Source: an uncultured Granulosicoccaceae bacterium (lineage in GTDB: Bacteria; Pseudomonadota; Gammaproteobacteria; Granulosicoccales; Granulosicoccaceae). Taken from it: DNA of 38,387 nucleotides. Shown here in pieces: positions 18,047-27,500 of this stretch. The stretch lies in contig CALFCE010000280.1 of NCBI GenBank assembly GCA_937951215.1, positions 1-38,387 on the forward strand. Reading direction: 5' to 3'. The position numbers and the translations under genes were made by a program. The number at the start of each line of letters is the position of its first letter. Positions within the stretch are counted from its first letter, which is position 1. Below the pieces are notes generated by a model. That model was not told the origin of the DNA, ran no database searches, and saw nothing but the letters and a program-made list of their open reading frames with translations.

Positions 18047-18076
18047 CGATTTGCAAACGAAGTAACAGGAGCTGAT

Positions 18077-18382
18077 ATGAAGAAACGAAAAGTGCCGACA
18101 CCACTTGCAAATGTGTCGAAACGAAAAAGTGCCAGGTCGCCTGCGGGGGTGGTATCTTTGCGCAACAGCGTTGCAGCCAACCCCTTGCTTCGCAAGAGTG
18201 CAGCACATGGTAAAACCCGCAAGGCCCAACGTCGAATGGATACCGTGAAATTGCGCAAGCACAACGGCTTTGATGACAAGGGTGGTTTTCACAGTGCCAA
18301 CACTGTGCAAACCACCTTTGCATCACTCGCAGACCTACTTTGCCCCGGCTATCTTTCCGGGTTGGTAGCGGACAAGATTTAG
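18077..18382 (+). CDS. Small basic hypothetical protein (101 aa)
   Basis: SD ACAGGAGC before ATG; its TAG stop overlaps the nadD GTG start (TAGTG); Lys/Arg-rich N-terminus. Confidence 0.5.
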   Translation: MKKRKVPTPLANVSKRKSARSPAGVVSLRNSVAANPLLRKSAAHGKTRKAQRRMDTVKLRKHNGFDDKGGFHSANTVQTTFASLADLLCPGYLSGLVADKI

Positions 18383-19026
18383 TGCAACGGATTGGCCTTT
18401 TGGGTGGTACCTTTGATCCTGTACATTTCGGTCATTTGCGACCCGCGCTTGACCTGGTAGAAGCGCTTCAGCTCGATGTGATGAGGCTGTTGCCATGTCA
18501 TCGTCCGTCGCACCGCGAGCAACCCGGTGCGTCGACAGAGCAACGAATCGCAATGCTTCGCTGTGCTACTGAAGATGTGCCACAGCTGGTGGTAGATGCC
18601 CGGGAGGCTGAGAGAGACAAGCCGTCGTACAGTGTTGATACATTGCAATCCTTTCGCGAAGAATACCCACAGTCCCAATTGCTATTTTTTATGGGGATGG
18701 ATGCCTTCAATCACTTTACACAGTGGCATCGATGGCAGAGGATTCTCGAGCTGGCTCATCTGGTGGTTGTGCCGCGTCCCGGAGCCAGTCTCTCAGGCGA
18801 ATCAGAGCAGCTTTTGATGAGCCGGCAGCGCGGCGCTGGCAATGACCTCGACGACCTTGCGGGTGGGATATTGCTGCAGCCGGTTACCCAAATCGAAATC
18901 TCGGCCACCACACTACGTGACCGAGTGAACAAAGGTCAGGATATTCACTACCTGACAGCGGACTGTGTCAGGCACTATATTGTCCGGAACCGCCTGTATA
19001 TCAACGGAGAAACAGAGCATAAATGA
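18382..19026 (+). CDS. nadD: Nicotinate-nucleotide adenylyltransferase NadD
   Basis: 'IGLLGGTFDPVHFGHLRPALDL', 'ISATTLRDRV'; GTG start gives LVQRIGLLGGTFDP. Confidence 0.95.
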   Translation: MQRIGLLGGTFDPVHFGHLRPALDLVEALQLDVMRLLPCHRPSHREQPGASTEQRIAMLRCATEDVPQLVVDAREAERDKPSYSVDTLQSFREEYPQSQLLFFMGMDAFNHFTQWHRWQRILELAHLVVVPRPGASLSGESEQLLMSRQRGAGNDLDDLAGGILLQPVTQIEISATTLRDRVNKGQDIHYLTADCVRHYIVRNRLYINGETEHK

Positions 19027-19391
19027 ATAGTCGTGAGCTGACCAAATTGGTCACTGATGCCCTTGATGATCTCAAGGGTCAGGAAATTTTGCATATCGAC
19101 ATTGGTGAAAAATCCAGTATTGCCGATGCCATGGTAGTTGCGACCGGCACCTCCAGACGACACGTAAAATCGCTTGCCGAGCAAGTCAGGTTAAAAGCCA
19201 AGGATGCCGGTGAGCCGCCATTGGGTGTTGAAGGTGAGGATACCGGAGATTGGGTTCTGGTCGATCTTGGTGATGTCATTGTGCATGTCATGACCGGTGA
19301 AACCCGTGAATTCTACGCGCTTGAGAAGCTATGGTCAGTTGGGCCAGCATCAAACGAAGCTGCTCAGTCTGCGACCCCTGCCAACAACTGA
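19023..19391 (+). CDS. rsfS: Ribosome silencing factor RsfS
   Basis: 'ALDDLKGQEILHIDIGEKSSIADAMVVATGTSRRHVKSLAE', 'GDWVLVDLGDVIVHVMTGETREFYALEKLW'. Confidence 0.97.
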   Translation: MNSRELTKLVTDALDDLKGQEILHIDIGEKSSIADAMVVATGTSRRHVKSLAEQVRLKAKDAGEPPLGVEGEDTGDWVLVDLGDVIVHVMTGETREFYALEKLWSVGPASNEAAQSATPANN

Positions 19392-19456
19392 ACCCAACTG
19401 AACCGAAAAGCGCGGAAGCCTGCCGGGATCGACCGGCATGACGACCGTCAACACCG

Positions 19457-19918
19457 ATGCAAATCACCATTCTGGCCGTTGGTAAAAAAATGCCCTCGTG
19501 GGTCGAAATGGGCGTTGCTACCTATCAACAACGACTGCCGCGTGAGTATCGCTTGCGCTTGCTGGAAATCGCTCAATCCCGCGACAATGAAGCCTCGAAG
19601 CGAGTGCAGGCCGAAGGTAAACAGCTTCTGGCCAAAGTGGGAGCAGACGATCTTGTCATTGCGCTGAATGTCATTGGCAAATCCTGGTCTACCGAAAAAC
19701 TTGCCGAAAACCTGCAGGAATGGCAGTCAGACAGCCGTCGTTTGAGCGTGCTGATCGGAGGGCCGGACGGCTTGTCTGATGACTGCCTGCAGCGCGCCCA
19801 GCTGCAGTGGTCGTTGTCTGCGCTAACCCTGCCACATCCATTGGTCAGGGTCATTCTGCTGGAGCAGTTGTACCGCGCGCACTCCATTCTGATCAATCAC
19901 CCTTATCACAGGGCATAG
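19457..19918 (+). CDS. rlmH: 23S rRNA (pseudouridine1915-N3)-methyltransferase RlmH
   Basis: 'ITILAVGKKMPSWVEMGVATYQQRLPRE', 'FLIGGPDG'-like, 'LTLPHPLVRVILLEQLYRAHSILINHPYHR'. Confidence 0.97.
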   Translation: MQITILAVGKKMPSWVEMGVATYQQRLPREYRLRLLEIAQSRDNEASKRVQAEGKQLLAKVGADDLVIALNVIGKSWSTEKLAENLQEWQSDSRRLSVLIGGPDGLSDDCLQRAQLQWSLSALTLPHPLVRVILLEQLYRAHSILINHPYHRA

Positions 19919-20042
19919 TTCTCCACACGTTTGCAGCCGCTGGTAGCTGCCGTGTCTGTCAATCAGCCTATTGGGCGAAGCTGGTCTCCGGGTTTGAAAT
20001 ACTCTTTCGTTTTGATGTCCGAGACTCGACTATGCTTTGCGG

Positions 20043-20666
20043 ATGAACAGTAAAATAGACCCACCACCGCTGGTGCTGGCATCCAGTTCTCCCAGACGTT
20101 TGGAGCTATTGACGCAATTGGGATTGCGCTGCCAGATCGAACCCGCTGATATCGATGAGACGCGCCTGGTCGACGAAGCGCCGGAAACCTACGTAGAGAG
20201 ACTGGCACTCGGCAAGGCCAACGCTGTGGCAGGCCGGCTGGCGGCTGGTGAGCTGACCTTGACCGAGGCTGGTAGCGGGGAGGCGGCGATCCTGGGAGCA
20301 GACACTGTCGTGGTGTTTAAAGGAGAAGTTCTCGGCAAACCGGTAAACAAACGTGACGCTATCAGGATGTTGTCCATGTTGTCAGGCAATCAACACCAGG
20401 TGCTAACCGGTGCTGGTATAGTTTGTTCAAGCGGCAGCAGGAGCGTGGTCGTGGAATCCACAGTGACTTTTGCGCGATTTTCAAATCAGGTTGCAGAAGA
20501 TTACTGGGCCTGTGGGGAGTCGGTGGATAAAGCCGGTTCCTATGCCATTCAAGGCAAGGGAGCGGCTCTGGTCGCTGATCTGCAGGGGAGTCACAGCAAT
20601 GTCATGGGCTTGCCTTTGTTTGAGACAGCGGCATTGCTGAAATTTGCCGGCATCACACTTTGGTAG
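20043..20666 (+). CDS. maf: Maf-like nucleoside triphosphate pyrophosphatase
   Basis: 'LVLASSSPRRLELLTQLGL', 'ADTVVVFKGEVLGKP', 'DKAGSYAIQGKGAALVADLQGSHSNVMGLPLFET'. Confidence 0.95.
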   Translation: MNSKIDPPPLVLASSSPRRLELLTQLGLRCQIEPADIDETRLVDEAPETYVERLALGKANAVAGRLAAGELTLTEAGSGEAAILGADTVVVFKGEVLGKPVNKRDAIRMLSMLSGNQHQVLTGAGIVCSSGSRSVVVESTVTFARFSNQVAEDYWACGESVDKAGSYAIQGKGAALVADLQGSHSNVMGLPLFETAALLKFAGITLW

Positions 20667-20682
20667 CGTGTAGCGAACGATC

Positions 20683-20700
20683 CCGCGGCCGATTCCGCGG
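20683..20700. repeat. Inverted repeat ccgcgg-ccgatt-ccgcgg upstream of rng
   Basis: Perfect 6-bp GC-only arms in the maf-rng intergenic region. Confidence 0.5.
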
Positions 20701-20770
20701 CGAAAGATTGCCCCAGCCAAACATGAACTTGGCATCACAATCACGGTAGCAGGATTATCTGAGCGGTTTT

Positions 20771-22234
20771 ATGAGCGAAGAATTACTAATAAATGTGACA
20801 CCTCAGGAAACCCGCGTTGCTCGGGTCGAGAACGGGATGCTCAGTGAAATATTTATCGAGCGTGCACAGAAAACGGGATTGATCGGAAATATTTACAAAG
20901 GCAAGGTGCAGCGGGTGCTGCCGGGGATGGAAGCCGCCTTTGTTGATATCGGCCTGGAAAGAGCGGCCTTCCTGCATGTTTCGGACATCGTTGGAGGTGT
21001 TGTCACCGATGAAAACGGTGAGCGCAGCCAGAAGCAAATCCGTCATTTGCTGAATGAGGGTGACGAGTTGGCTGTGCAGGTAGTCAAGGATCCATTGGGA
21101 TCAAAAGGCGCCAGAATTACCTCCAATCTGACTACCCCGTCCCGTTACCTGGTCATGATGCCCTACGATGGCAATATTGGTATATCAACGAAAATTGAGG
21201 CAGATGCAGAAAGAGACCGGCTCAAGAATCTTGTTGAAGAGATGCGTGACAACGACGAGACCGGCTTTATTGTCAGAACGGCAGCAGAGGGCGTGTTGCC
21301 GACGGCTTTGAAGCAGGACTTCGAGTTTTTGCAGAAAGTGTGGGCCTCGATCAAAGAGAAGATTGTGGTTGCCAAGGCTGGTGATGTCATTCATCGCGAT
21401 CTGTCGCTGGTGATGCGCACTGTGCGTGATATCAACGGCAGCATGGTTGAGAGAATCAGAGTGGATTCGCGTGAAACCTTTCAGCTGTGCCAGGAGTTTA
21501 CCGAGCAATATGTTCCGGAGTTGTTATCCCGCATCGAACACTATCCGGGAGAAAGACCCATTTTTGATCTGTACGGGGTCGAGGACGAGATCGACCGCGC
21601 ATTGGGAAATAAGGTGAGTTTAAAGTCTGGAGGCTATCTGGTGATAGACCAAACGGAATCCATGACGACCATCGATGTAAACACCGGGGCATTTGTCGGG
21701 CACCGAAACCTTGAAGAAACCATATTCAAGACTAACCTTGAAGCAGCGCAAGCAATTGCCCGTCAGCTCAGGCTGCGCAACCTTGGCGGTATTATCATCC
21801 TGGATTTCATCGATATGACTATCGACGAGCACAAGCGACAGGTCATGCGTGCGCTTGAAAAATGTCTGGAGAAGGATCCAGCCAAAACCCAGGTTTGCGA
21901 TGTGTCGTCGTTGGGATTGGTTGAGATGACCCGCAAAAGAACCCGGGAAAGCCTGGAACAAGTACTGTGTTCCCCTTGTCCAACCTGTAGTGGTCGAGGA
22001 TCGCTGAAGACGGGCGAAACGGTGTGTTTTGAAATTACCCGGGAAATCATCCGGCAGGTTAGGCAGTTTGAAATCAAATCGTTGACAGTGCTGGCATCGA
22101 CGGATGTGGTAGAGCTGTTCACAGAGGAGCGATCTTCCGATTTGGCTGAGTTGGAAGAATTTGTCGGTGTGCCCATCCGCATGCAGGGTGAGCAAATGTA
22201 CAGCCGTGAGCAATATGACGTGGTTTTGTTGTAA
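20771..22234 (+). CDS. rng: Ribonuclease G
   Basis: 487 aa; 'GNIYKGKVQRVLPGMEAAFVDIGLERAAFLH', 'TIDVNTGAFVG', 'GGIIILDFIDM', 'CPTCSGRG'. Confidence 0.97.
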   Translation: MSEELLINVTPQETRVARVENGMLSEIFIERAQKTGLIGNIYKGKVQRVLPGMEAAFVDIGLERAAFLHVSDIVGGVVTDENGERSQKQIRHLLNEGDELAVQVVKDPLGSKGARITSNLTTPSRYLVMMPYDGNIGISTKIEADAERDRLKNLVEEMRDNDETGFIVRTAAEGVLPTALKQDFEFLQKVWASIKEKIVVAKAGDVIHRDLSLVMRTVRDINGSMVERIRVDSRETFQLCQEFTEQYVPELLSRIEHYPGERPIFDLYGVEDEIDRALGNKVSLKSGGYLVIDQTESMTTIDVNTGAFVGHRNLEETIFKTNLEAAQAIARQLRLRNLGGIIILDFIDMTIDEHKRQVMRALEKCLEKDPAKTQVCDVSSLGLVEMTRKRTRESLEQVLCSPCPTCSGRGSLKTGETVCFEITREIIRQVRQFEIKSLTVLASTDVVELFTEERSSDLAELEEFVGVPIRMQGEQMYSREQYDVVLL

Positions 22235-22256
22235 TTATCAATTCTGATTTTTTAAC

Positions 22257-25200
22257 GTGAGCAAAGAGAACCAAACAATCAAGCGTTCGGCCCCGGTGGC
22301 GAAAGCCCATATGGCCAATGCTGCCCGTTTCTCTTTCAGAATGTTAATGCTGTCGCTGTTTGCGTTGCTCATTGTGATTGCATTGCTGACGGCCGTGTTG
22401 CGGCTCGGTACGCCGTACGTCAGTTCCTACAAGGATGAAATTCAGGCGTGGGCCAGCGATTATCTCAGAACGCCCGTTGAAATCGGCTCCATGGAGTTTG
22501 ACTGGGGAGCTACCAGTCCCCGCATTACCCTGACTGATGTGGCATTACTGGATCAAAGCGATGGGGGTAAACCGATAAAGCTGCGCCAGATGTTGCTTGA
22601 CCTGAACCTGTTCAAGACGATCTTTGCCGACGGCTGGCATATTAATGAGGTGACGCTTGTCGGTGTGGATCTGTCACTGGAATACACCGGCAAGCAGCAA
22701 TTCAAGATCACCGGATATGAGTTCAAGGTGGGTGATCGCAATACTACCGCCGCCAACCCTGCTGCAAGTGATGTATCCGCCGCGTCAACACCGGACTCTG
22801 ACAGCGACGATGGTAATAATCTGCAAGTCATGTCCTGGTTGATGAACGCCAACCGAGTTGGCCTGACTGATTCCCGCATCAAGTTACTGGACCGGACCCG
22901 TGGCATCGACTACGAAATCGCCGGCATCAATATTTCTGCAGAGAACTCCAGTGACCTGCACCGTTTGCGGCTGGAATTGCAGTTGCCCGGACAATTGGGG
23001 CGTCAGCTGGAAATAGATATTGATCTGAATGGCAAGGCGAATGAACTCGGCGATGCGCGAGGCAAGTTCTATGTCAGTGGCAATCAGATTAACCTGCAAA
23101 ATTGGATGCAGCTTTGGCCACGGCGCACGCTTGACGTAAACGGGCAATCCGATTTCCAGCTTTGGGGTAGCTGGCAAGGTAATCAGCTGCACCAGGTGCG
23201 TGGGCAATTTGCCTCGCCGGAACTGAAACTGGATCGAGCCGGGTCGGTCGAAAATGTACAGGCCCAGACTACACTGCTGTCTGAGTTCGATACTGATGTG
23301 AACTGGCAACGTGGACAGGACGGCTGGCTGGCCCAAATTGACAGCCTGAAGTTTAATCACCTCGGACAGGTTAATGATTTTTCCAATACCCGGCTTCAGG
23401 TAAGTGATGTAGACGGGCAAGGTCGGGACTGGAAGCTTGATAGTTCCGGGCAGCAGCTCAATATGGGTTTGCTCAGCGGGCTCGCTTTGACACTTCAAGA
23501 TATTTTACCGCTGAACGACTTGCCGCAAGCCTTGCAGGCAATGCAGCCTACGGGTGTGTTAAGTGATTGGCACCTGTCAATCAACCAGGGTCTGGGTGCT
23601 TCAGGCACTCGCGGCGACTCATCTGTCATGCCCCCGGCTGTCGATGCCGCCAGGTTGCCGCCGCCGATCATCTCCTTGCAGGGTCAGTTGCTCGGCTTCG
23701 AGGCTCAACGCTATGCGATATGGCCGTCTGTAAAAGGTCTGGATGCCAGTTTCAATATCGACGGCAATCGAGGAACGATCGAGCTGGATGCGACAAAACT
23801 CGAAGTGCATCACCCCGATATCTTTCCCCAAACGCTCAGACTCGATGAAGTAAGCGCCGGTCTGGATGTGAAATGGACCGAGCGAGAATTTTCAGTTGCA
23901 AGCTCCGATGTCAGCGTGCTTGATCAGGGTTTGACGGCAACCAGCAGCTTCAGACTTCAGAAACTGCCGTTGCAGTCCGCGCGCCTGGATGCACAGGGAG
24001 AATTTGAACTACCGCGTCTGTCTGCTGTAACGGATTATATGGGGCAGGGTCGAATGCGAGAGCCACTGGTGAAGTGGTTTAAAAGGGCTTTGAAGTCGGG
24101 CAGTGTGACCAACGGCCAGTTTCTGATGGCGGGGGAGTTGCAGGATTTTCCATTCGCAGGGGAAGACGGGCTATTGCAGGCCAGTATGGATCTCAACGAT
24201 GCGACGCTTGAGTTTCGCACTGACTGGCCCGAAGTTTCGGCTATCGACGGCAAGGTGACCTTGTCCGGTTCCAGCTTCACCGCAAATGCCAGTTCTGCCG
24301 AATTTGATGGTGTGGCTATTGAGCGGGGCAGAGTCCGTATAGACAACCTGTTCAAACCTGTTGCTGTGGTCACAGCCAGCGCGACTGATACGCTGCAGAG
24401 CTTGATCGACTCTGCCAATCAAGGCCCCATGAGTTATCTGTTGGCACCGGCTTTTGCCGGCAGCCGTGCAACCGGCAAGTCAACACTGGACATCGCGGTG
24501 GTTTCGCCTCTCAGAGACAAGGAGTGGCGTGACAAGGGCGAGAAGTTCAGCATGGCCGGGCGACTTGAGTTGGCCAACAACAATCTGGTGTCTGATCGCT
24601 TCGGGGTGGAACTTGAAAATCTGGGCGGCGTGGTCAACTTTGATGACAACGGGTTTGATATCGCCGGGCTTGATGCACAATTTCTTGGCAAACCGGTGTT
24701 GATCGAAGGTCATAGCAGTGGACGCGGTGCGAAGCGCATTAGTGAGCTGAATGTGTCCGGGAAGGCCAGCGCTTCCACGCTAATGACGCAGTATGGTATC
24801 CCGATGCAGGGTTTTTTCGACGGTGTCAGCCGTTGGAACGTCAATGTTGAAATCCCTCATGTTGTCAAAGCCGGTACCGGGGTGCGCGTGACTGCATCAA
24901 CCGATCTTGCTGGAACACGCGTGAGCCTGCCAGCGCCGTTGGCCAAAAGTGCGGCGTCGTCAAAGCGGCTGCTGGTCAGTTCTGTATTTGCCTCCAGTGG
25001 CCCCGAAGCCGCTGAAAGATGGACTGTGCGATACGGCTCGAAAGCCATCGCCAGAATCGGTATGGAGCCAGACTATTCCGCTATGCGGTCAATGCGGTTG
25101 CAGCTCGGCGGCGGTGAGTTGGAACCTTCTGCTGATAGTCCGGGCATTCGCATCAACGGTGTTGCGTCAAAGCTGGAATTTGACAGTTGGGTCGCAGCAG

Positions 25201-26360
25201 TTGATGAGATCATTGATCAACTGCCTTCCTCTTCCGGGCAGGAACCATTGCCGCTGGTATCTGCCAGGCTTGATGTTGATCAGTTCGTGCTCGGAAGCAC
25301 CAGCGAAGGGCGGGCCATGTTGCGAATTAACACTGACGGGCAATATATCAATGGCACCATTGATAATCAGTATCTGCGCGGCAATATCCGTATCCCGCGA
25401 GCTCACTGGGACAAGTCAGAGCCCGTACTGGCAAGAATTGCCTATGCAGAGAAAAAACTGATCGATGACCTGGCCGATGCCGATGCTGATGACGCAGGTG
25501 AGTCGACGCCGCTTGACCCCAGATCATTCCCGCGTCTTAACATCCATCTGGCACGGTTCAAATGGGACAAACTGCTGCTCAGTGACGTCAGATTTCGCAG
25601 CGAACCGTCACCTTCCGGAATGCGGGTAACGACTTTGGGTTTCGCCAATGAGCATGCTCAGATGACCGGTGATGGTTATTGGCGCTGGAAAGACCCGCAA
25701 AACGTCAATCCGGCTTTTGCCGGGCAGCAGTTGTCTCATCTTGATTTGCAGCTGCAGAGTGATGATATCGGTAAAACCGTCTCTGCCCTCGGGTTTAGCG
25801 ATGCGTTGGCCAGTGGACGGGGTTCGGTAGAGGTGTCGCTTGACTGGCAACGTCCATTGTATTCGCCGGAGCTGCGTGAAATGCAGGGCGAGATTAATCT
25901 GGCATTGCGCAAGGGGCGCATTCTAAAAGTTGAACCCGGGGCTGCCCGCATTTTCGGTCTGTTTGCGTTGCAGTCAATACCGCGCCGCTTGACGCTGGAT
26001 TTTAGTGATATCGTCATGGATGGTCTTGATTACAACCGCATCAAGGGCAAGGTCGACATTGCTGACGGCAAAGCGGTCAGCAAGCTGGTGCAGCTGGAAG
26101 GGCCTGTCGGGGTGATCGATGTCACCGGTTCCACCGATTTTATCGATCAGACCTATGACCAGCGGATCACGGTATTGCCCAGAATCAGCGGCGCACTGCC
26201 ATTGATCGGTGTTATTTCAGGTGGTGCGACAGCGGGTATCGGTGCGCTGATAGCCGGGCCGTTGCTCAAAGCGCTGGGTATTGATATCGACAAGATCGGA
26301 TTGTCTGAACACAGTGTGACCGGTTCCTGGGAAGAACCGGTTATTCAGTCGTTAAAGTAA
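22257..26360 (+). CDS. yhdP: YhdP family (DUF3971/AsmA-like) envelope protein
   Basis: 1367 aa, N-terminal TM, C-terminal 'FGLFALQSIPRRLTLDFSDIVMDGLDYNRIKGKVDIADGKA...VLPRISGALPLIGVISGGATAGIGALIA'; maf-rng-yhdP synteny. Confidence 0.93.
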   Translation: MSKENQTIKRSAPVAKAHMANAARFSFRMLMLSLFALLIVIALLTAVLRLGTPYVSSYKDEIQAWASDYLRTPVEIGSMEFDWGATSPRITLTDVALLDQSDGGKPIKLRQMLLDLNLFKTIFADGWHINEVTLVGVDLSLEYTGKQQFKITGYEFKVGDRNTTAANPAASDVSAASTPDSDSDDGNNLQVMSWLMNANRVGLTDSRIKLLDRTRGIDYEIAGINISAENSSDLHRLRLELQLPGQLGRQLEIDIDLNGKANELGDARGKFYVSGNQINLQNWMQLWPRRTLDVNGQSDFQLWGSWQGNQLHQVRGQFASPELKLDRAGSVENVQAQTTLLSEFDTDVNWQRGQDGWLAQIDSLKFNHLGQVNDFSNTRLQVSDVDGQGRDWKLDSSGQQLNMGLLSGLALTLQDILPLNDLPQALQAMQPTGVLSDWHLSINQGLGASGTRGDSSVMPPAVDAARLPPPIISLQGQLLGFEAQRYAIWPSVKGLDASFNIDGNRGTIELDATKLEVHHPDIFPQTLRLDEVSAGLDVKWTEREFSVASSDVSVLDQGLTATSSFRLQKLPLQSARLDAQGEFELPRLSAVTDYMGQGRMREPLVKWFKRALKSGSVTNGQFLMAGELQDFPFAGEDGLLQASMDLNDATLEFRTDWPEVSAIDGKVTLSGSSFTANASSAEFDGVAIERGRVRIDNLFKPVAVVTASATDTLQSLIDSANQGPMSYLLAPAFAGSRATGKSTLDIAVVSPLRDKEWRDKGEKFSMAGRLELANNNLVSDRFGVELENLGGVVNFDDNGFDIAGLDAQFLGKPVLIEGHSSGRGAKRISELNVSGKASASTLMTQYGIPMQGFFDGVSRWNVNVEIPHVVKAGTGVRVTASTDLAGTRVSLPAPLAKSAASSKRLLVSSVFASSGPEAAERWTVRYGSKAIARIGMEPDYSAMRSMRLQLGGGELEPSADSPGIRINGVASKLEFDSWVAAVDEIIDQLPSSSGQEPLPLVSARLDVDQFVLGSTSEGRAMLRINTDGQYINGTIDNQYLRGNIRIPRAHWDKSEPVLARIAYAEKKLIDDLADADADDAGESTPLDPRSFPRLNIHLARFKWDKLLLSDVRFRSEPSPSGMRVTTLGFANEHAQMTGDGYWRWKDPQNVNPAFAGQQLSHLDLQLQSDDIGKTVSALGFSDALASGRGSVEVSLDWQRPLYSPELREMQGEINLALRKGRILKVEPGAARIFGLFALQSIPRRLTLDFSDIVMDGLDYNRIKGKVDIADGKAVSKLVQLEGPVGVIDVTGSTDFIDQTYDQRITVLPRISGALPLIGVISGGATAGIGALIAGPLLKALGIDIDKIGLSEHSVTGSWEEPVIQSLK

Positions 26361-26375
26361 TGGCCTGCGACAGAC

Positions 26376-27500
26376 TCACTGCCCGGACAAGCTGCTCGAG
26401 AGTGTCCAGACCGGTGCTGGCACTTTCTCCGAAGTGAATAGCACTTGTGCCTGACCCGGGCCAAATGCAGCGGATGCATCTGTTAGCGCAGTAATCGCCT
26501 CACCCTGGGCCAGGGTATGTGAATGCACCTTTTCAAGAGTGCCCGCAAAAGCGTCGGGCCAGGTCATGGATTCGGTTCGACGCAGACGAAAAATTCCTCG
26601 ATAGCTCATCAGCCACGCTGTCCGGTTGTCCGTGCTGAAATCCATGCTGGTGATGTGGCCAAGGTTTACACCGGCAAGATTACCCAGCAGCGTCTCCTGA
26701 AAAGATTGTGGAACTGGTGCCAGGGTTGCGACAAGGCGAGCAACCGCCAGACTCTCGCTGGTACCTGCCAACAAGGAACCGGGGTCGACGTCGATCCTGT
26801 AGACACCTGCGTTGTCCGATTTTGTGACAAGGTAAATCGAGTCGTTGTCGGCATCTATGGCAATCGCCTCACTATTGTGCGATCCGTCTTCATAGCGAAA
26901 GCGCAATGTCGCAGCGGGTTCCAGCACCGTATTGGCCAAAGCGTTACCCGTTGCGGAGTTGAGCAGGGGTTCGGCAAAGAAATGCAGTGAGTAGTTGTCC
27001 TGGATGCCCAGGTTGTCGCCAATATCCGCGATCATCAGATACGCTTGCCCGAACCAGTTTACCAAGGCCATATCTTCCCAGTCGCGATTGTTGATGTTAG
27101 CTTCGAAGCTACTGATCAGCTGGCCATCCGGCGCAAGTGCGAACAAACGTGGAGCGTTGCCACTGTCATTGATGGCCCAGATAACCTCTGATTGCTGTCG
27201 GCTACTGGCGATTCCGCTAATTTCACCCAGCTGTTGATCAGTCACCGTACCAATACGCATGGCTTGCAGCGGGTTTTCAGGGGTGTTGGCAGCAACTTCA
27301 GTCTCTTCCGGGTCTGTATCGTCAGGTTCTGCATCGACAGGGTTGGCTGCGCTTTCCTGTTGCGGTTCCGATATCGACACAGTTTGGCTTGGTGTGTCGC
27401 TCGCATTCGGCGAACCGGTTGCACAAGCCCCCAACTGTCCCAGCAAGATAGCCCCGATCAGCTTCAGCACCGGTCTGCGTGATGCGCCTGCAAGTTGCAC
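26376..27500 (-). CDS. Beta-propeller-like lipoprotein
   Basis: Signal/lipobox 'LIGAILLGQLGAC'; 'EISGIASSRQQSEVIWAINDSGNAPRLFALAPDG..NRDWEDMALV'; GTG start overlaps darP TAG. Confidence 0.65.
   Translation of the reverse strand: MQLAGASRRPVLKLIGAILLGQLGACATGSPNASDTPSQTVSISEPQQESAANPVDAEPDDTDPEETEVAANTPENPLQAMRIGTVTDQQLGEISGIASSRQQSEVIWAINDSGNAPRLFALAPDGQLISSFEANINNRDWEDMALVNWFGQAYLMIADIGDNLGIQDNYSLHFFAEPLLNSATGNALANTVLEPAATLRFRYEDGSHNSEAIAIDADNDSIYLVTKSDNAGVYRIDVDPGSLLAGTSESLAVARLVATLAPVPQSFQETLLGNLAGVNLGHITSMDFSTDNRTAWLMSYRGIFRLRRTESMTWPDAFAGTLEKVHSHTLAQGEAITALTDASAAFGPGQAQVLFTSEKVPAPVWTLSSSLSGQ

Noticed and set aside
17744-18310. 188-aa minus-strand ORF over the end of proA and the basic ORF
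   Set aside because: Overlaps ProA C-terminus, whose family motifs are unambiguous; no motif in the antisense product
21620-22213. 197-aa minus-strand ORF inside rng
   Set aside because: Shadow of the RNase G coding frame
22884-23498. 204-aa minus-strand ORF inside yhdP
   Set aside because: Shadow ORF; no recognisable motif
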